From contig JAUUSE010000011.1 in NCBI GenBank assembly GCA_030842085.1, positions 1-44,291 on the forward strand: 44,291 nucleotides of DNA, given 5' to 3'. The number at the start of each line of letters is the position of its first letter. Position 1 is the first letter of the stretch. A program made the position numbers and the translations under genes. The DNA comes from Timburyella sp030842085 (GTDB taxonomy: Bacteria > Bacillota > Clostridia > Oscillospirales > Acutalibacteraceae). Of the stretch, positions 34,132 to 42,529 are shown one piece after another. The notes beneath the pieces were generated by a model. The model worked only from the letters and a program-made list of their open reading frames with translations. It was not told the DNA's origin and ran no database searches.

Positions 34132-34413
34132 TTATTTCACATTTTTGTCAAAACTCGGATTAAAAGCATAGAAATTCTTTGAATCCAGCTTTTCCTGAGC
34201 AAGTCTAAGTCCTTCGCCAAATCTCTGATAGTGCACTATTTCGCGCTGACGTAAAAATCTTATTGGGTCGATAACGTCCGGGTCATCGCATAATCTTAAA
34301 ATATTGTCATAAGTGGTTCTGGCTTTTTGTTCCGCAGCAAGGTTTTCATGCAAATCAGTAATACCGTCATTCTTCGGCTTCTTGCTGACGCTGATCTGTA
34401 ATGTGTGCTTCAT
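34132..34413 (-). CDS. Half-length manganese catalase/CotJC-like protein
   Basis: A 93-residue protein that matches only the second half of manganese catalases and spore coat protein CotJC: ENLAAEQKARTTYDNIL supplies one metal-ligand Glu, and RFLRQREIVHYQRFGE supplies a Glu and His; it ends LDSKNFYAFNPSFDKNVK, as in the full-length family. The first half, with the other ligand Glu/Glu/His residues, is replaced by a short unique stretch (MKHTLQISVSKKPKND). GTGAGG lies at good distance from the ATG, so it may be expressed. It could be a truncated remnant at the island border or a spore-coat-type short form; activity as a catalase alone is unlikely. Confidence 0.7.
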   Translation of the reverse strand: MKHTLQISVSKKPKNDGITDLHENLAAEQKARTTYDNILRLCDDPDVIDPIRFLRQREIVHYQRFGEGLRLAQEKLDSKNFYAFNPSFDKNVK

Positions 34414-34470
34414 GGCACTTACCTCACTTTCCGGAAGGGATGTTGTTTTGTCCTTCCGCTGTTAAACAGA

Positions 34471-34500
34471 AAAGGGACACCGAAATTGAGGGTGTCCCTT
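34471..34500 (-). terminator. Terminator of the sigma-like gene
   Basis: On the minus strand AAGGGACACC-CTCAATTTC-GGTGTCCCTT followed by TTCTGTTT, directly after the stop codon at 34509. Confidence 0.85.
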
Positions 34501-34508
34501 GAGAAAAA

Positions 34509-34901
34509 TCAGAGAAGTTTTTTCAGCTTCTTCTGAGCCGATTCGATGGACTCCTTGACGCTGTTGAACGCAGCCTTTTCTGAACGGGCAATCTCTGCGA
34601 TGCTCATGCCGTCCTCGAACTTTTCAAACCTGCGCCTCTGCACGGGCGTGAGCCGCGAGAGCATGGCCTTGCGCTCCTTGGCGGCTTCTTTCCGCATAAG
34701 TGCCTCTTCCGGGTTGTCATCAACGGAGAAGTAGTCCTTGTCCTCGTAGGTCATGTCATCGAGCGAGAATGCCGTGTGGTAGCGGTGGCGCTCGTTGTTG
34801 GCGTGTTCCTCACGCCTGGAATCCAGGATGACGGTACCGATCTCGTCCGAGACCTCGACCTCCGTCACCTCGCCGGTAGCGAATTTGTACTTGATAATCA
34901 T
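34509..34901 (-). CDS. Sigma-70 region 4-like regulator of mobile-element type
   Basis: A 130-residue protein starting MIIKYKFATGEVTEVEVSDE. The N-terminal half is a small beta-rich domain, and the C-terminal part from about residue 75 (RLTPVQRRRFEKFEDGMSIAEIARSEKAAFNSVKESIESAQKKLKKL) is a helix-turn-helix like sigma-70 region 4. Proteins of this shape are common in integrative conjugative elements and related islands of Firmicutes, where they control element genes. ATG 34901 is chosen because GGAGG lies close upstream; the frame continues to 35000 but that part overlaps an RNA hairpin. Its presence supports an island boundary here. Confidence 0.75.
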   Translation of the reverse strand: MIIKYKFATGEVTEVEVSDEIGTVILDSRREEHANNERHRYHTAFSLDDMTYEDKDYFSVDDNPEEALMRKEAAKERKAMLSRLTPVQRRRFEKFEDGMSIAEIARSEKAAFNSVKESIESAQKKLKKLL

Positions 34902-34908
34902 TAGAAAA

Positions 34909-34933
34909 CCTCCATTCGTGTTGGGAATGGAGG
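34909..34933 (-). promoter_or_regulatory. Hairpin that sequesters the ribosome binding site
   Basis: CCTCCATTC-(seven bases)-GAATGGAGG is a perfect 9-bp inverted repeat. On the minus-strand transcript the 3' arm contains the GGAGG that serves the ATG at 34901, so folding would hide it. This is a classic arrangement for translational control, although the trigger is unknown. Confidence 0.6.
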
Positions 34934-35190
34934 CTTCTCGCTGGTCAGCTGCAAAAAGGTAATAGAAATCTAACCGCAGTCCTGTAGGAGTTTCCTCCAT
35001 TCCGGGATTGCAGCTTCCTTATCCAGTAGGCAGCTGTTTTTATTAAATTATCCTGTCATCCGCACTGGATCATCCGGGCCAATGGATGTACCGATGCCAG
35101 GTTAGCCTTGGGGGAATGTTCTTGCCGTGGTCTTATCGCCGCAAATAAATCCTTTATGACCGAAAAATGTCCACAACGCGAACGTCTGAT

Positions 35191-35219
35191 TTGACAAACG
35201 GACACTTTTATGCTATAAT
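35191..35219 (+). promoter_or_regulatory. Consensus sigma-A promoter of the defence operon
   Basis: TTGACA (35191-35196), exactly 17 bases, TATAAT (35214-35219): a full consensus promoter. TGTCC at 35169-35173 and GGACA at 35200-35204 flank the -35 as a potential operator. The leader to the first start codon is about 135 bases. Confidence 0.9.
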
Positions 35220-35305
35220 TCATATAGCGTGTTTTGCGCCCGGCGTCGCATCGTCCCCAACGCTGATGTCATTATAAAAAATGGGGTATTCGGATTTGGG
35301 GATGG

Positions 35306-35337
35306 TTTGGTACACCGTGGTTCACCGTGGTACAAAA
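35306..35337 (+). promoter_or_regulatory. Tandem 10-bp repeat, candidate operator in the leader
   Basis: CACCGTGGT occurs at 35313-35321 and 35323-35331, exactly one helical turn apart, bounded by TTTGGTAC and GTACAAAA. The symmetry suggests a binding site for a dimeric regulator, possibly the Cro-like protein encoded at 38341 in the same operon. It lies about 30 bases before the first start codon. Confidence 0.5.
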
Positions 35338-35361
35338 TCCGAGAAAGGATGAGGAGTATTC

Positions 35362-36498
35362 GTGGAGTTTAAGGATTTCTTTTCAATGATGAAAAATCGA
35401 ATATCTGATGGCTTGGATGTGCCACGCTTCTTTCGGGATTTGGTTGCGATGATCACTGAAGTTACCGAGGATGGATGGGATACGCCAAAAGACCCATCAT
35501 CAAAGCTGACAAAAGAAAACACGCTCCGCACGTATGCAAAGCGTGATATTTCAAAGAAGTTTGCACAGAGTATTGTCTACAAATTATCGCCGGAGATGTT
35601 CATTGAATCTCTTGAATCAAGACCCAAGGCGGTCTTAGCCTTGCTTGCGGATGATTATAAAAGCTATGACCCGACCGCTACGGTAGGCAATATCGCTGAA
35701 AAGCTGGCAGATTGCTTCGTGGAGATTATTCGCAGGGCAGCTGGGCTTGTTCAAAAAACGGAACTCGAACGGCAGAAGCTGATGCAGCAGGCATTTGAAC
35801 TGAAGAGCAAGTACGGCGATTATTTGCGGGATGAGGCTGACAACATTTGTGCTTTTCCTGGCTGCGGCAGACTGCTATCCACCGCAGATAGCGGACGAGT
35901 AGCATATACCTATGAGGTGGTGCTCATAGATAAAAATAAAGAGCCGAAAGTAGATAACCTACTGGCTCTTTGTCCGATGTGTCATGCGACCTATTCTATT
36001 GATGATAGCAAGAAGCTGTGCAAGGAACTACAGGGTGTCAAAAAGATATTGATTGCACATAAACAGAGTATGCGCCTCTTGGACGGAATGCCGCTTGAAA
36101 AGGAAATAATAGGTGTCATCTCGAAAATCAAGAATCTGAAAGAAAAAGATTTGCTTGATCCTTCTCTTGATCCGAAGGATATACGGGAGAAACTTGTCCC
36201 GGATGACAACCTCGCATTGTTCAATACCGTAAAAGGATATGTTGATACCTACTATGTCACGCTGAAGGAAATCATAACCAATGCCGACAAACGCGGAGAA
36301 ATAGACTATGACGAAGTACAGGATCAGATGAAGGCCATCTACAAACGCCTGAAGAAGGCAAAGAAAACGAATGTCGAGATTTTCAACGAGATATCAGAAA
36401 AGGTACATAAGGTCAGCCTGCAAGAGGACATTTACTGTCAGATCGTAGTGGCGTTTTTTATAGCGAAATGTGAGGTGTACGATGCAATTACCAAATAA
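35362..36498 (+). CDS. ABC-3C system effector with HNH-like zinc motif
   Basis: A 378-residue protein, start GTG with GAGGAG six bases upstream. The N-terminal half is helical. Residues about 160-211 hold an HNH-like fold: NICAFPGCGR (Cys163, Cys168) and DNLLALCPMCHATY (Asn199, Cys204, Cys207, His208). The segment that normally carries the catalytic His (DHI or AHI) reads YTYEVVLID, so the usual general base appears absent. The C-terminal 150 residues (KGYVDTYYVTLKEIITNADKRGEIDYD...) resemble the conserved C-terminal domains of ABC three-component system effectors. The next gene, a small middle component, starts inside its end, and an ABC ATPase follows, as in those systems. It is thought to be the killing or nuclease arm; its target is unknown. 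Confidence 0.75.
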   Translation: MEFKDFFSMMKNRISDGLDVPRFFRDLVAMITEVTEDGWDTPKDPSSKLTKENTLRTYAKRDISKKFAQSIVYKLSPEMFIESLESRPKAVLALLADDYKSYDPTATVGNIAEKLADCFVEIIRRAAGLVQKTELERQKLMQQAFELKSKYGDYLRDEADNICAFPGCGRLLSTADSGRVAYTYEVVLIDKNKEPKVDNLLALCPMCHATYSIDDSKKLCKELQGVKKILIAHKQSMRLLDGMPLEKEIIGVISKIKNLKEKDLLDPSLDPKDIREKLVPDDNLALFNTVKGYVDTYYVTLKEIITNADKRGEIDYDEVQDQMKAIYKRLKKAKKTNVEIFNEISEKVHKVSLQEDIYCQIVVAFFIAKCEVYDAITK

Positions 36499-36706
36499 GC
36501 TATATTCCTATAAAAACAGCACCTTATCGCTTATACCGATAGTGCTGGATGAGATAAAAAATGGCCCAGTGGCGGTTAAAGTTTTGTATGAGCGGGTAAA
36601 GCCGTCATTGAAAGATGCTACGGATTTTATCTCTGTTATGGATTGCCTGTATGCGCTGAGAGCAGCTGATCTAAACGATGAAGGCGAGGTGTTCATATGC
36701 TTATAG
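36482..36706 (+). CDS. ABC-3C system middle component
   Basis: A 74-residue protein (MQLPNKLYSYKNSTLSLIPI...) of the small middle-component type of ABC three-component systems. The LPNKLYSYKNSTL opening and the following winged-helix-like helices (VLYERVKPSLKDATDFISVM, LYALRAADLND) resemble other short middle components. GAGGTG lies before the ATG at 36482. It overlaps the effector by 17 bases and the ATPase by 10, so the three products are made in a coupled way. It is believed to link effector and ATPase; its own activity is unknown. Confidence 0.75.
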   Translation: MQLPNKLYSYKNSTLSLIPIVLDEIKNGPVAVKVLYERVKPSLKDATDFISVMDCLYALRAADLNDEGEVFICL

Positions 36707-38334
36707 AAATGAAATCGCCTGCCTTTAAAAAGCAAGGCGAGGAACGGCCTCCGATTCATTTTAAGGAGGGCTTGAATGTTGTTCTCGGCAAGGAAGACGG
36801 TGCCATGTCTATCGGCAAGTCATCATCCTTGCTTGCTATTGATTTTGTCTTTGGAGGAGACACCTACATCAAAAGCGATGGCGTGAAAAAAGAGGGGCAT
36901 CATACAATCTTCTTTGCTTTTGAGTTTGACGGAGAGAAGTTCTATTTTGCCAGAAATACGGGCGACAGTAACACTATTTTTATTTGTGATAAGAATTACG
37001 AATTGACCGGCGGACAGTATACCAAGGACGAATATACGACATGGCTCAAAGGAAAATACCATCTTGATTTTGTTGGTCTTTCTTTCCGCATTGCACTGAG
37101 CAGCTTCTTCAGAATATACGGAAAGAAAAACACGGATGAGCTTAATCCGCTTCAAGGCATCCCCGGTCAGAATATGGACAAGTCGATATCATCCATAGTG
37201 GCTTTGTTTGATCGCTTCAAAGACATCGAGGAGTTCAAGGCTAATGTGACAGAACACAAACGGAAACTGGATGCCTACAAAGAGGCACGGAGATATCAGT
37301 TCATTTCAGACCTCGTAGGCGGACAGAAAAAGTATGAGGAGAACCTTGCGATTATTCGAGACCTGGAACTGCAGCTTGCTACGCTTATGGAAGAAGCTGA
37401 AAAAGGCCATTCTGAAGAGGAAATTGAACTAAACAAGAAAAAAGCGGCTTTAACGAATGAAAAGCTGACCATAGAGAATGTCATACATTCCAAGGAAATG
37501 AAGCTACGTCTGGTGAGCATGAGTCTGGAATATGGACTGTACCCTACTGAGGCGGACATGACAGCTTTGCAGGAGTTCTTCCCTGGTGTTAACTTGCGGA
37601 AACTGTACGAAGTCGAACGCTATCACCAGAAACTTGCCAAGATACTGGATGCGCAGTTTACAGATGAGAAAACAGCAATCGAGGGAGAAATAACTGGTCT
37701 TAGACAGCAGCTCGATGGGATCAATGCTCAAATAAAGGAACTTGGCTTTGTTGGCAATATTTCAAGAGAATTTCTTGACAGGCACTCGGCTCTTAAAGCC
37801 GAGATTGATGCCCTTAAAAACCAGAACCAGGCATTCCTTACACAGAACGAGTTGCAGGCGGCAAAGGCGAATGCCGATGCAATACTGAAGCGCAGCATTG
37901 AGGACATTCTCCAGGAAATCGAGGATACACTGAACGCAAAGATGAAGGAGTTTAACGATTCCCTGTTTACTACCAAGAAGAAACCGCCTCATGTACACTT
38001 CAATGCCTATAACAGCTACAAATTTGAAACTCCCGATAATACCGGAACTGGTTCAAATTTCAAAGGTATGATTGTTTACGACCTTGCTGTTCTGTTCACA
38101 ACTGCGCTACCTGCACTTGCCCACGATTCTTTGCTGTTTAAGAATCTCGGAAAAGATGTTGAAGACGGAATCTTCCGTATATACAACAGTACAAAGAAGC
38201 AGATATTTATTGCTTACGACAAACAGAGCGATTGCAGACCTGAAACCCAGAAGATTCTTGAAGATAATTGTGTATTGAGACTGTCAACTAATAACTGTGA
38301 ACTATATGGAAGGTCATGGGACACGGAGGAATAA
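36697..38334 (+). CDS. DUF2326-type ABC/SMC-like ATPase of an ABC-3C system
   Basis: A 545-residue SMC/RecN-like ABC ATPase. FKEGLNVVLGKEDGAMSIGKSSSLLAIDFVFGG holds a Walker A (G36-S42). A long coiled coil spans about 190-430 (LQLATLMEEAEKGHSEEE, ALKAEIDALKNQNQ). The C-terminal half-domain (FKGMIVYDLAVLFTTALPAL, HDSLLFKNLGKDVEDG, IFIAYDKQ) supplies the signature and Walker B elements typical of DUF2326. In ABC-3C systems this subunit is thought to sense invading DNA or its damage and to license the effector. Overlap with the middle component fixes the ATG at 36697. Confidence 0.85.
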   Translation: MLIEMKSPAFKKQGEERPPIHFKEGLNVVLGKEDGAMSIGKSSSLLAIDFVFGGDTYIKSDGVKKEGHHTIFFAFEFDGEKFYFARNTGDSNTIFICDKNYELTGGQYTKDEYTTWLKGKYHLDFVGLSFRIALSSFFRIYGKKNTDELNPLQGIPGQNMDKSISSIVALFDRFKDIEEFKANVTEHKRKLDAYKEARRYQFISDLVGGQKKYEENLAIIRDLELQLATLMEEAEKGHSEEEIELNKKKAALTNEKLTIENVIHSKEMKLRLVSMSLEYGLYPTEADMTALQEFFPGVNLRKLYEVERYHQKLAKILDAQFTDEKTAIEGEITGLRQQLDGINAQIKELGFVGNISREFLDRHSALKAEIDALKNQNQAFLTQNELQAAKANADAILKRSIEDILQEIEDTLNAKMKEFNDSLFTTKKKPPHVHFNAYNSYKFETPDNTGTGSNFKGMIVYDLAVLFTTALPALAHDSLLFKNLGKDVEDGIFRIYNSTKKQIFIAYDKQSDCRPETQKILEDNCVLRLSTNNCELYGRSWDTEE

Positions 38335-38340
38335 AACAAA

Positions 38341-38598
38341 ATGAAGATGAGTTATAACAAGCTGTGGAAGTTACTGATTGATAAGCAGATGAAAAAGTCT
38401 GATCTGCGGAAAAAAGCAGGAATCAGCTCTTCTTCACTCGCCAAGCTCACCAAAGACGAGAATGTAACCACAGAGGTTCTTTCAAAAATCTGTCAGGAAC
38501 TGAAATGCGATGTTGCTGACATTATGGAATTCGTTCCAGACCCGAGTCCGGAAACACCGGACGGGATAAGCGAAGGAGAAAAAGAGCCTTCCGAATGA
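38341..38598 (+). CDS. Cro/C1-type regulator within the defence operon
   Basis: An 85-residue HTH protein: KLWKLLIDKQMKKSDLRKKAGISSSSLAKLTKDENVTTEVL with the YozG-like ending ICQELKCDVADIMEFV and an acidic, proline-containing tail. GGAGG lies before the ATG, with six bases after the ATPase stop. Position between an ABC-3C module and a methyltransferase is typical of controller proteins that delay or balance toxic functions. The 10-bp tandem repeat in the operon leader is a candidate target. The same family is represented at 315-527. Confidence 0.85.
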   Translation: MKMSYNKLWKLLIDKQMKKSDLRKKAGISSSSLAKLTKDENVTTEVLSKICQELKCDVADIMEFVPDPSPETPDGISEGEKEPSE

Positions 38599-38623
38599 AA
38601 TCAAAGAATGACGAGGAAACTAT

Positions 38624-39910
38624 ATGCCAAAGATAGATGCGCAATATAGCTACAATTTCATCGACCTCTTTGCGGGTGCCGGAGGGCTTTCGGAAGGGTT
38701 TCTTCAGGCTGGATTCAAGCCTGTCGCGCATGTCGAAATGAATGAATTTGCGGCTAAAACGCTTGAAACGAGAAGTGCCTATTATTACCTGAAAGGTACT
38801 GACAATCTCGGTTTATATAAAAAGTATGTGTCCGGGAAAATCTCCCGCGACGATTTTATGAAGCAGATTCCTGCTTCCATAACAAAAACTATCATCAATG
38901 AAACGATGTCGGACGAGACGCTCCCGGCAATCTTCAAAACCATTGATGGAATAATGAAAATACGAGGCATCACAAAAATTGATGTCATTGTAGGCGGTCC
39001 GCCCTGTCAGGCATATTCTTTGGTGGGCAGAGCGCAAAGTAGTCACATGGAAGTGCCGATGGAGGAAGACCCTCGTAACTACTTGTACAAACTGTATGCG
39101 CGTTTCTTAAAACGCTATCAGCCTCGTATGTTCGTTTTCGAGAATGTCACGGGTATTGAATCGGCCAATGGCGGAGCTACCTGGAAGAACATTCAGAAAT
39201 ACTTAAAACGAGTGGGCTACGAAATTGAATGCCGTGAGCAGAATGCCCACACCTTTGGCGTACTCCAAAACAGACGCCGAATGATTATCGTAGGATGGTT
39301 AAAGAAAAGCGGTCTGAAATATCCCGATTTTCTTGAGATCAAAACGGACGCTATAGTAAATGACCTCTTCGCTGATTTGCCAAAGCTGCATCCAGGCGAG
39401 AGTTCCGATAAATACGCAAAAACAAAAGCCACAAGCTATGTCACGGAATCAGGGATACGGACGAAGGATGATGTGCTGACCCACCACAACTGCCGCCCGA
39501 ATATAGATCGGGATATCAAGATTTACAGGCGAGCTGTTGAGTTGTGGAATGACGGTCATAAACGCCTGAATTACAATGACCTCCCGGATGAATTGAAAAC
39601 TCATAAGAACAGGCATTCATTTACGGACAGGTTCAAAGTTGTCGAGGGCGATGAATCGTGCTGCCATACTATTTTGGCGCACCTTTCAAAGGACGGTCAT
39701 TATTTCATTCATCCTGACATTGACCAGAACAGATCAATTACCGTCCGCGAGGCGGCAAGAATACAGTCCTTCCCGGACAGCTATTTCTTTGAGGGACCAC
39801 GCACATCTCAATTCGTCCAGATTGGAAATGCTGTGCCTCCGATGATGGCCAAAGGGATAGCGATAGGTATTTTTGAGCAACTGTATAAAGGAGATTCAGA
39901 TGGAAGGTAA
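38624..39910 (+). CDS. DNA (cytosine-5-)-methyltransferase
   Basis: A 428-residue C5-cytosine methyltransferase with its motifs in order: I FIDLFAGAGGLSEGF, IV VGGPPCQAYS with the catalytic Cys, VI FVFENVTG, VIII QNRRRMIIVG, IX SITVREAARIQSFPDSY and X FVQIGNAVPPMMAKGI. The target recognition region between VIII and IX (about 230-330) is specific to each enzyme, so the site cannot be read. A roughly 60-residue insertion separates motifs II and IV. GAGGAAACTAT precedes the ATG. It overlaps the following SNF2 gene by 11 bases. It probably protects host DNA from a nuclease in this island. Confidence 0.95.
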   Translation: MPKIDAQYSYNFIDLFAGAGGLSEGFLQAGFKPVAHVEMNEFAAKTLETRSAYYYLKGTDNLGLYKKYVSGKISRDDFMKQIPASITKTIINETMSDETLPAIFKTIDGIMKIRGITKIDVIVGGPPCQAYSLVGRAQSSHMEVPMEEDPRNYLYKLYARFLKRYQPRMFVFENVTGIESANGGATWKNIQKYLKRVGYEIECREQNAHTFGVLQNRRRMIIVGWLKKSGLKYPDFLEIKTDAIVNDLFADLPKLHPGESSDKYAKTKATSYVTESGIRTKDDVLTHHNCRPNIDRDIKIYRRAVELWNDGHKRLNYNDLPDELKTHKNRHSFTDRFKVVEGDESCCHTILAHLSKDGHYFIHPDIDQNRSITVREAARIQSFPDSYFFEGPRTSQFVQIGNAVPPMMAKGIAIGIFEQLYKGDSDGR

Positions 39911-42518
39911 CCTGCTGCTTGAACAATTCAGCAGATATAAAAAGCTGGAACTTGAGGCTTCTCCGTTCCACTTCCTTTTGGATGCAAATATTGAATTGAA
40001 TCCCCATCAGATCAATGCGTTCTGCGCTGCTATCCAGGCGTTGAAAACAGGCGGCATTGTTTTGGCAGATGAGGTTGGTCTTGGAAAGACCATCGAAGCC
40101 GGACTTGTGCTGAAATATGTTCTTGAGTCCGGCGCAAAGCGTGTCTTGATTGCGCTTCCGGCATCCTTGAGAAAACAGTGGGAACTGGAACTTGAGGATA
40201 AGTTCGGCTTGGAGTCGGTGATACTTGACAGGCTGACTGTGGAAAAAGATAGTTCTGACTGGCGCAAGAGGCTCACTGATAATAAATCTGTCCGAATTGT
40301 TCTTACCTCCTATGATTATTCATCCAAGCTGATGAAACGGTTCCCGGAGGTGAAGTGGGATTTCATCATTATCGATGAGGCGCATAATCTGAGAAACGTG
40401 TTTCATGGTACCAAAAGGGCAAAGAATCTGTATGAACTGTCAAAGGGCATACCGAAAATTCTGCTGACCGCTACGCCTCTTCAGAATTCTCTGACAGACC
40501 TTCATGGACTGGTTTCCTTTATCGACCAGCGGATTTTCGGCAGTGAGAAGGTCTTTAACAAACGCTACATCGAGGGACAGGATTACTCTGACCTTAAGCG
40601 TGAGCTTTCGCCGGTTCTTTATCGGACACTCCGCAAAGATGTGGCAAAGTACATGAATTTCAAAAAGAGAACCTGCAAAACGGTGGATTTCACCCTGTCG
40701 CAGGATGAGATTGAATTATACCAGCGGGTAAACGACTTTTTGAAGCGTGAGCTGTTGTATTCCATACCGACCTCAAACCGAGGGCTGATCATCCTTGTTA
40801 TCAGAAAGCTGCTTGCTTCTTCGAGTTTCGCTTTGATAGAAACTTTTGAAATTCTGAAGAACAGACTCGAAAAGCTATACGAGGGCAGCAAGTCTGCAAA
40901 TGCACAGGAAGGCTTCGACCTTTTCTGGAGCTATGTGGAGGATGAGATTGATGAGTCGGGATTTGAGGAGACTGAGGATGAAGATACCATTGTTCAGAAA
41001 CAGTTCATCCAGGCCGAACTCAATGAGGTGAATATCATCATTGATGTGGCAAAGCGCATCAAGACAAACGCAAAGGTCAATGCGCTGAAGACTGCCATAC
41101 AGATTGCATTCGACTACCAGCAGGAACAAGGAATCCCGCAGAAGGTAGTAATCTTCACGGAATCAAAACGTACACAGAAGTACATAGCCGCAGAGCTTCG
41201 TAAGACAGGATTCGAGGACGAGGATATTCTCCTTTTCAATGGTGATTTTGACGACACCATGACGAAGGAAATATACAAGGCATGGCAGGTCAAGAACTTC
41301 GGTAAAGCGAACTACGGGCGTAGCGTGGAATATAAACACGCCATTGTGGATTACTTCCGCAATAACGCAAAGATACTGATCTGTACGGATGCAGGTTCCG
41401 AAGGTCTGAACCTTCAGTTCTGCAACACGGCAATCAACTACGACCTGCCGTGGAACCCGATGAAGATTGAGCAGCGTATTGGCCGTTGTCACCGTTACGG
41501 ACAGGAACATGACGTTGTGGCAATCAATCTGTTGAATACGCAGAATGCCGCCGACCAGCGTGTTTACGATATTCTCTCAAAGAAGTTTGAACTATTCGAA
41601 GGTGTCTTCGGTGCATCGGATATCGCTCTTGGCGCATTGGAGTCAGGCACAAGTTTTGAAAAAATGGTATTGCAGATTTATCAGACCTGCGACACCACGG
41701 CGGAGTTTAAGAAAGCCTTTGACAAGCTGGATCGCAAGCTGAACGCAAAGCGAGATAAGAAAGCAAGAGAACTCCGTTCCCTTCTGCTTACCGAAAGCAG
41801 CGGTGCAAAAGAACAGGCGCTTGACGCCACAAAGTCTGATATCGCACGGTATCTGCACGATGTGGAATACTGGAGTGCTTTTGACGAGCCAGAGGTTGAC
41901 GGCGGTCTTCATTACTGGAAGGTCGATAATTGGGGAGAAAAAGTCCTCGGATCGCACGGAATCCTGTTTGTAGGAGCCTTCTGCGATTCCTCGAAACTTC
42001 TCTTCCCGGTATTGTTGCTTTGTGACGAAAAGGGAGCCTATATAGACTTTGACGAAGCAGACCTTGTTCCCGAACTGGAACAGATTGACGATATGGATGT
42101 GCGCTATTTCACGCCGACAGAATCCGAGATGAAACTCTATCAGCGTGTTTACGACAATCTGACCGCAGAGATGGTTAAACGCTATCAGGAGCAATCAGAA
42201 TCAATCAAAGCCTATAACCGAAGGAAGATCGAAAACTGGGAGCGTATTCAGATGGAACAGCTGATAGCGATATATCAAGACATGAATGCCGAAATCGATG
42301 TTCTAAAGGAAGAGGAACGAGCCTCGGATAATTTCTATGAGAAGATAGATATACGAAAAAAGATAACCGAGAAGTCCAAGGCACTTGAAAAGCTGCAGGA
42401 GTCCTTTCACGAAAAAGGTACCGGCTTCAAAACCGAGGGTGAACGGGAAATCGCAGAATTTGAAAAACAGTTTGATATTAACCCGATTCTGTTGGTTAAC
42501 ATCGTGCTGAAGTTTTAG
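39900..42518 (+). CDS. SNF2-family DNA helicase/translocase
   Basis: An 872-residue superfamily 2 protein of the SNF2/RapA-like group. Motif I DEVGLGKTIEAGL (K63), Ia ALPASLRKQW, II DEAH at 159-162, III LLTATPLQNSLTDL, V DAGSEGLNLQFC, and VI QRIGRCHRYGQ near 525-535. A C-terminal region after about 600 (LNAKRDKKARELRSLL... EKLQESFHEKGTGFKTEGE) is coiled coil. AAAGGAG lies before ATG 39900, overlapping the methyltransferase end. DrmD of class 1 DISARM is of this broad type, but the other DISARM genes are not seen. SNF2 proteins in such loci presumably move along DNA for the nuclease or methylase. Confidence 0.92.
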   Translation: MEGNLLLEQFSRYKKLELEASPFHFLLDANIELNPHQINAFCAAIQALKTGGIVLADEVGLGKTIEAGLVLKYVLESGAKRVLIALPASLRKQWELELEDKFGLESVILDRLTVEKDSSDWRKRLTDNKSVRIVLTSYDYSSKLMKRFPEVKWDFIIIDEAHNLRNVFHGTKRAKNLYELSKGIPKILLTATPLQNSLTDLHGLVSFIDQRIFGSEKVFNKRYIEGQDYSDLKRELSPVLYRTLRKDVAKYMNFKKRTCKTVDFTLSQDEIELYQRVNDFLKRELLYSIPTSNRGLIILVIRKLLASSSFALIETFEILKNRLEKLYEGSKSANAQEGFDLFWSYVEDEIDESGFEETEDEDTIVQKQFIQAELNEVNIIIDVAKRIKTNAKVNALKTAIQIAFDYQQEQGIPQKVVIFTESKRTQKYIAAELRKTGFEDEDILLFNGDFDDTMTKEIYKAWQVKNFGKANYGRSVEYKHAIVDYFRNNAKILICTDAGSEGLNLQFCNTAINYDLPWNPMKIEQRIGRCHRYGQEHDVVAINLLNTQNAADQRVYDILSKKFELFEGVFGASDIALGALESGTSFEKMVLQIYQTCDTTAEFKKAFDKLDRKLNAKRDKKARELRSLLLTESSGAKEQALDATKSDIARYLHDVEYWSAFDEPEVDGGLHYWKVDNWGEKVLGSHGILFVGAFCDSSKLLFPVLLLCDEKGAYIDFDEADLVPELEQIDDMDVRYFTPTESEMKLYQRVYDNLTAEMVKRYQEQSESIKAYNRRKIENWERIQMEQLIAIYQDMNAEIDVLKEEERASDNFYEKIDIRKKITEKSKALEKLQESFHEKGTGFKTEGEREIAEFEKQFDINPILLVNIVLKF

Positions 42519-42529
42519 GAGAGAACATT

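Noticed and set aside
41643..42194. 183-codon minus-strand frame
   Set aside because: It lies inside the SNF2 helicase gene, whose motifs are complete, and has no motif of its own.
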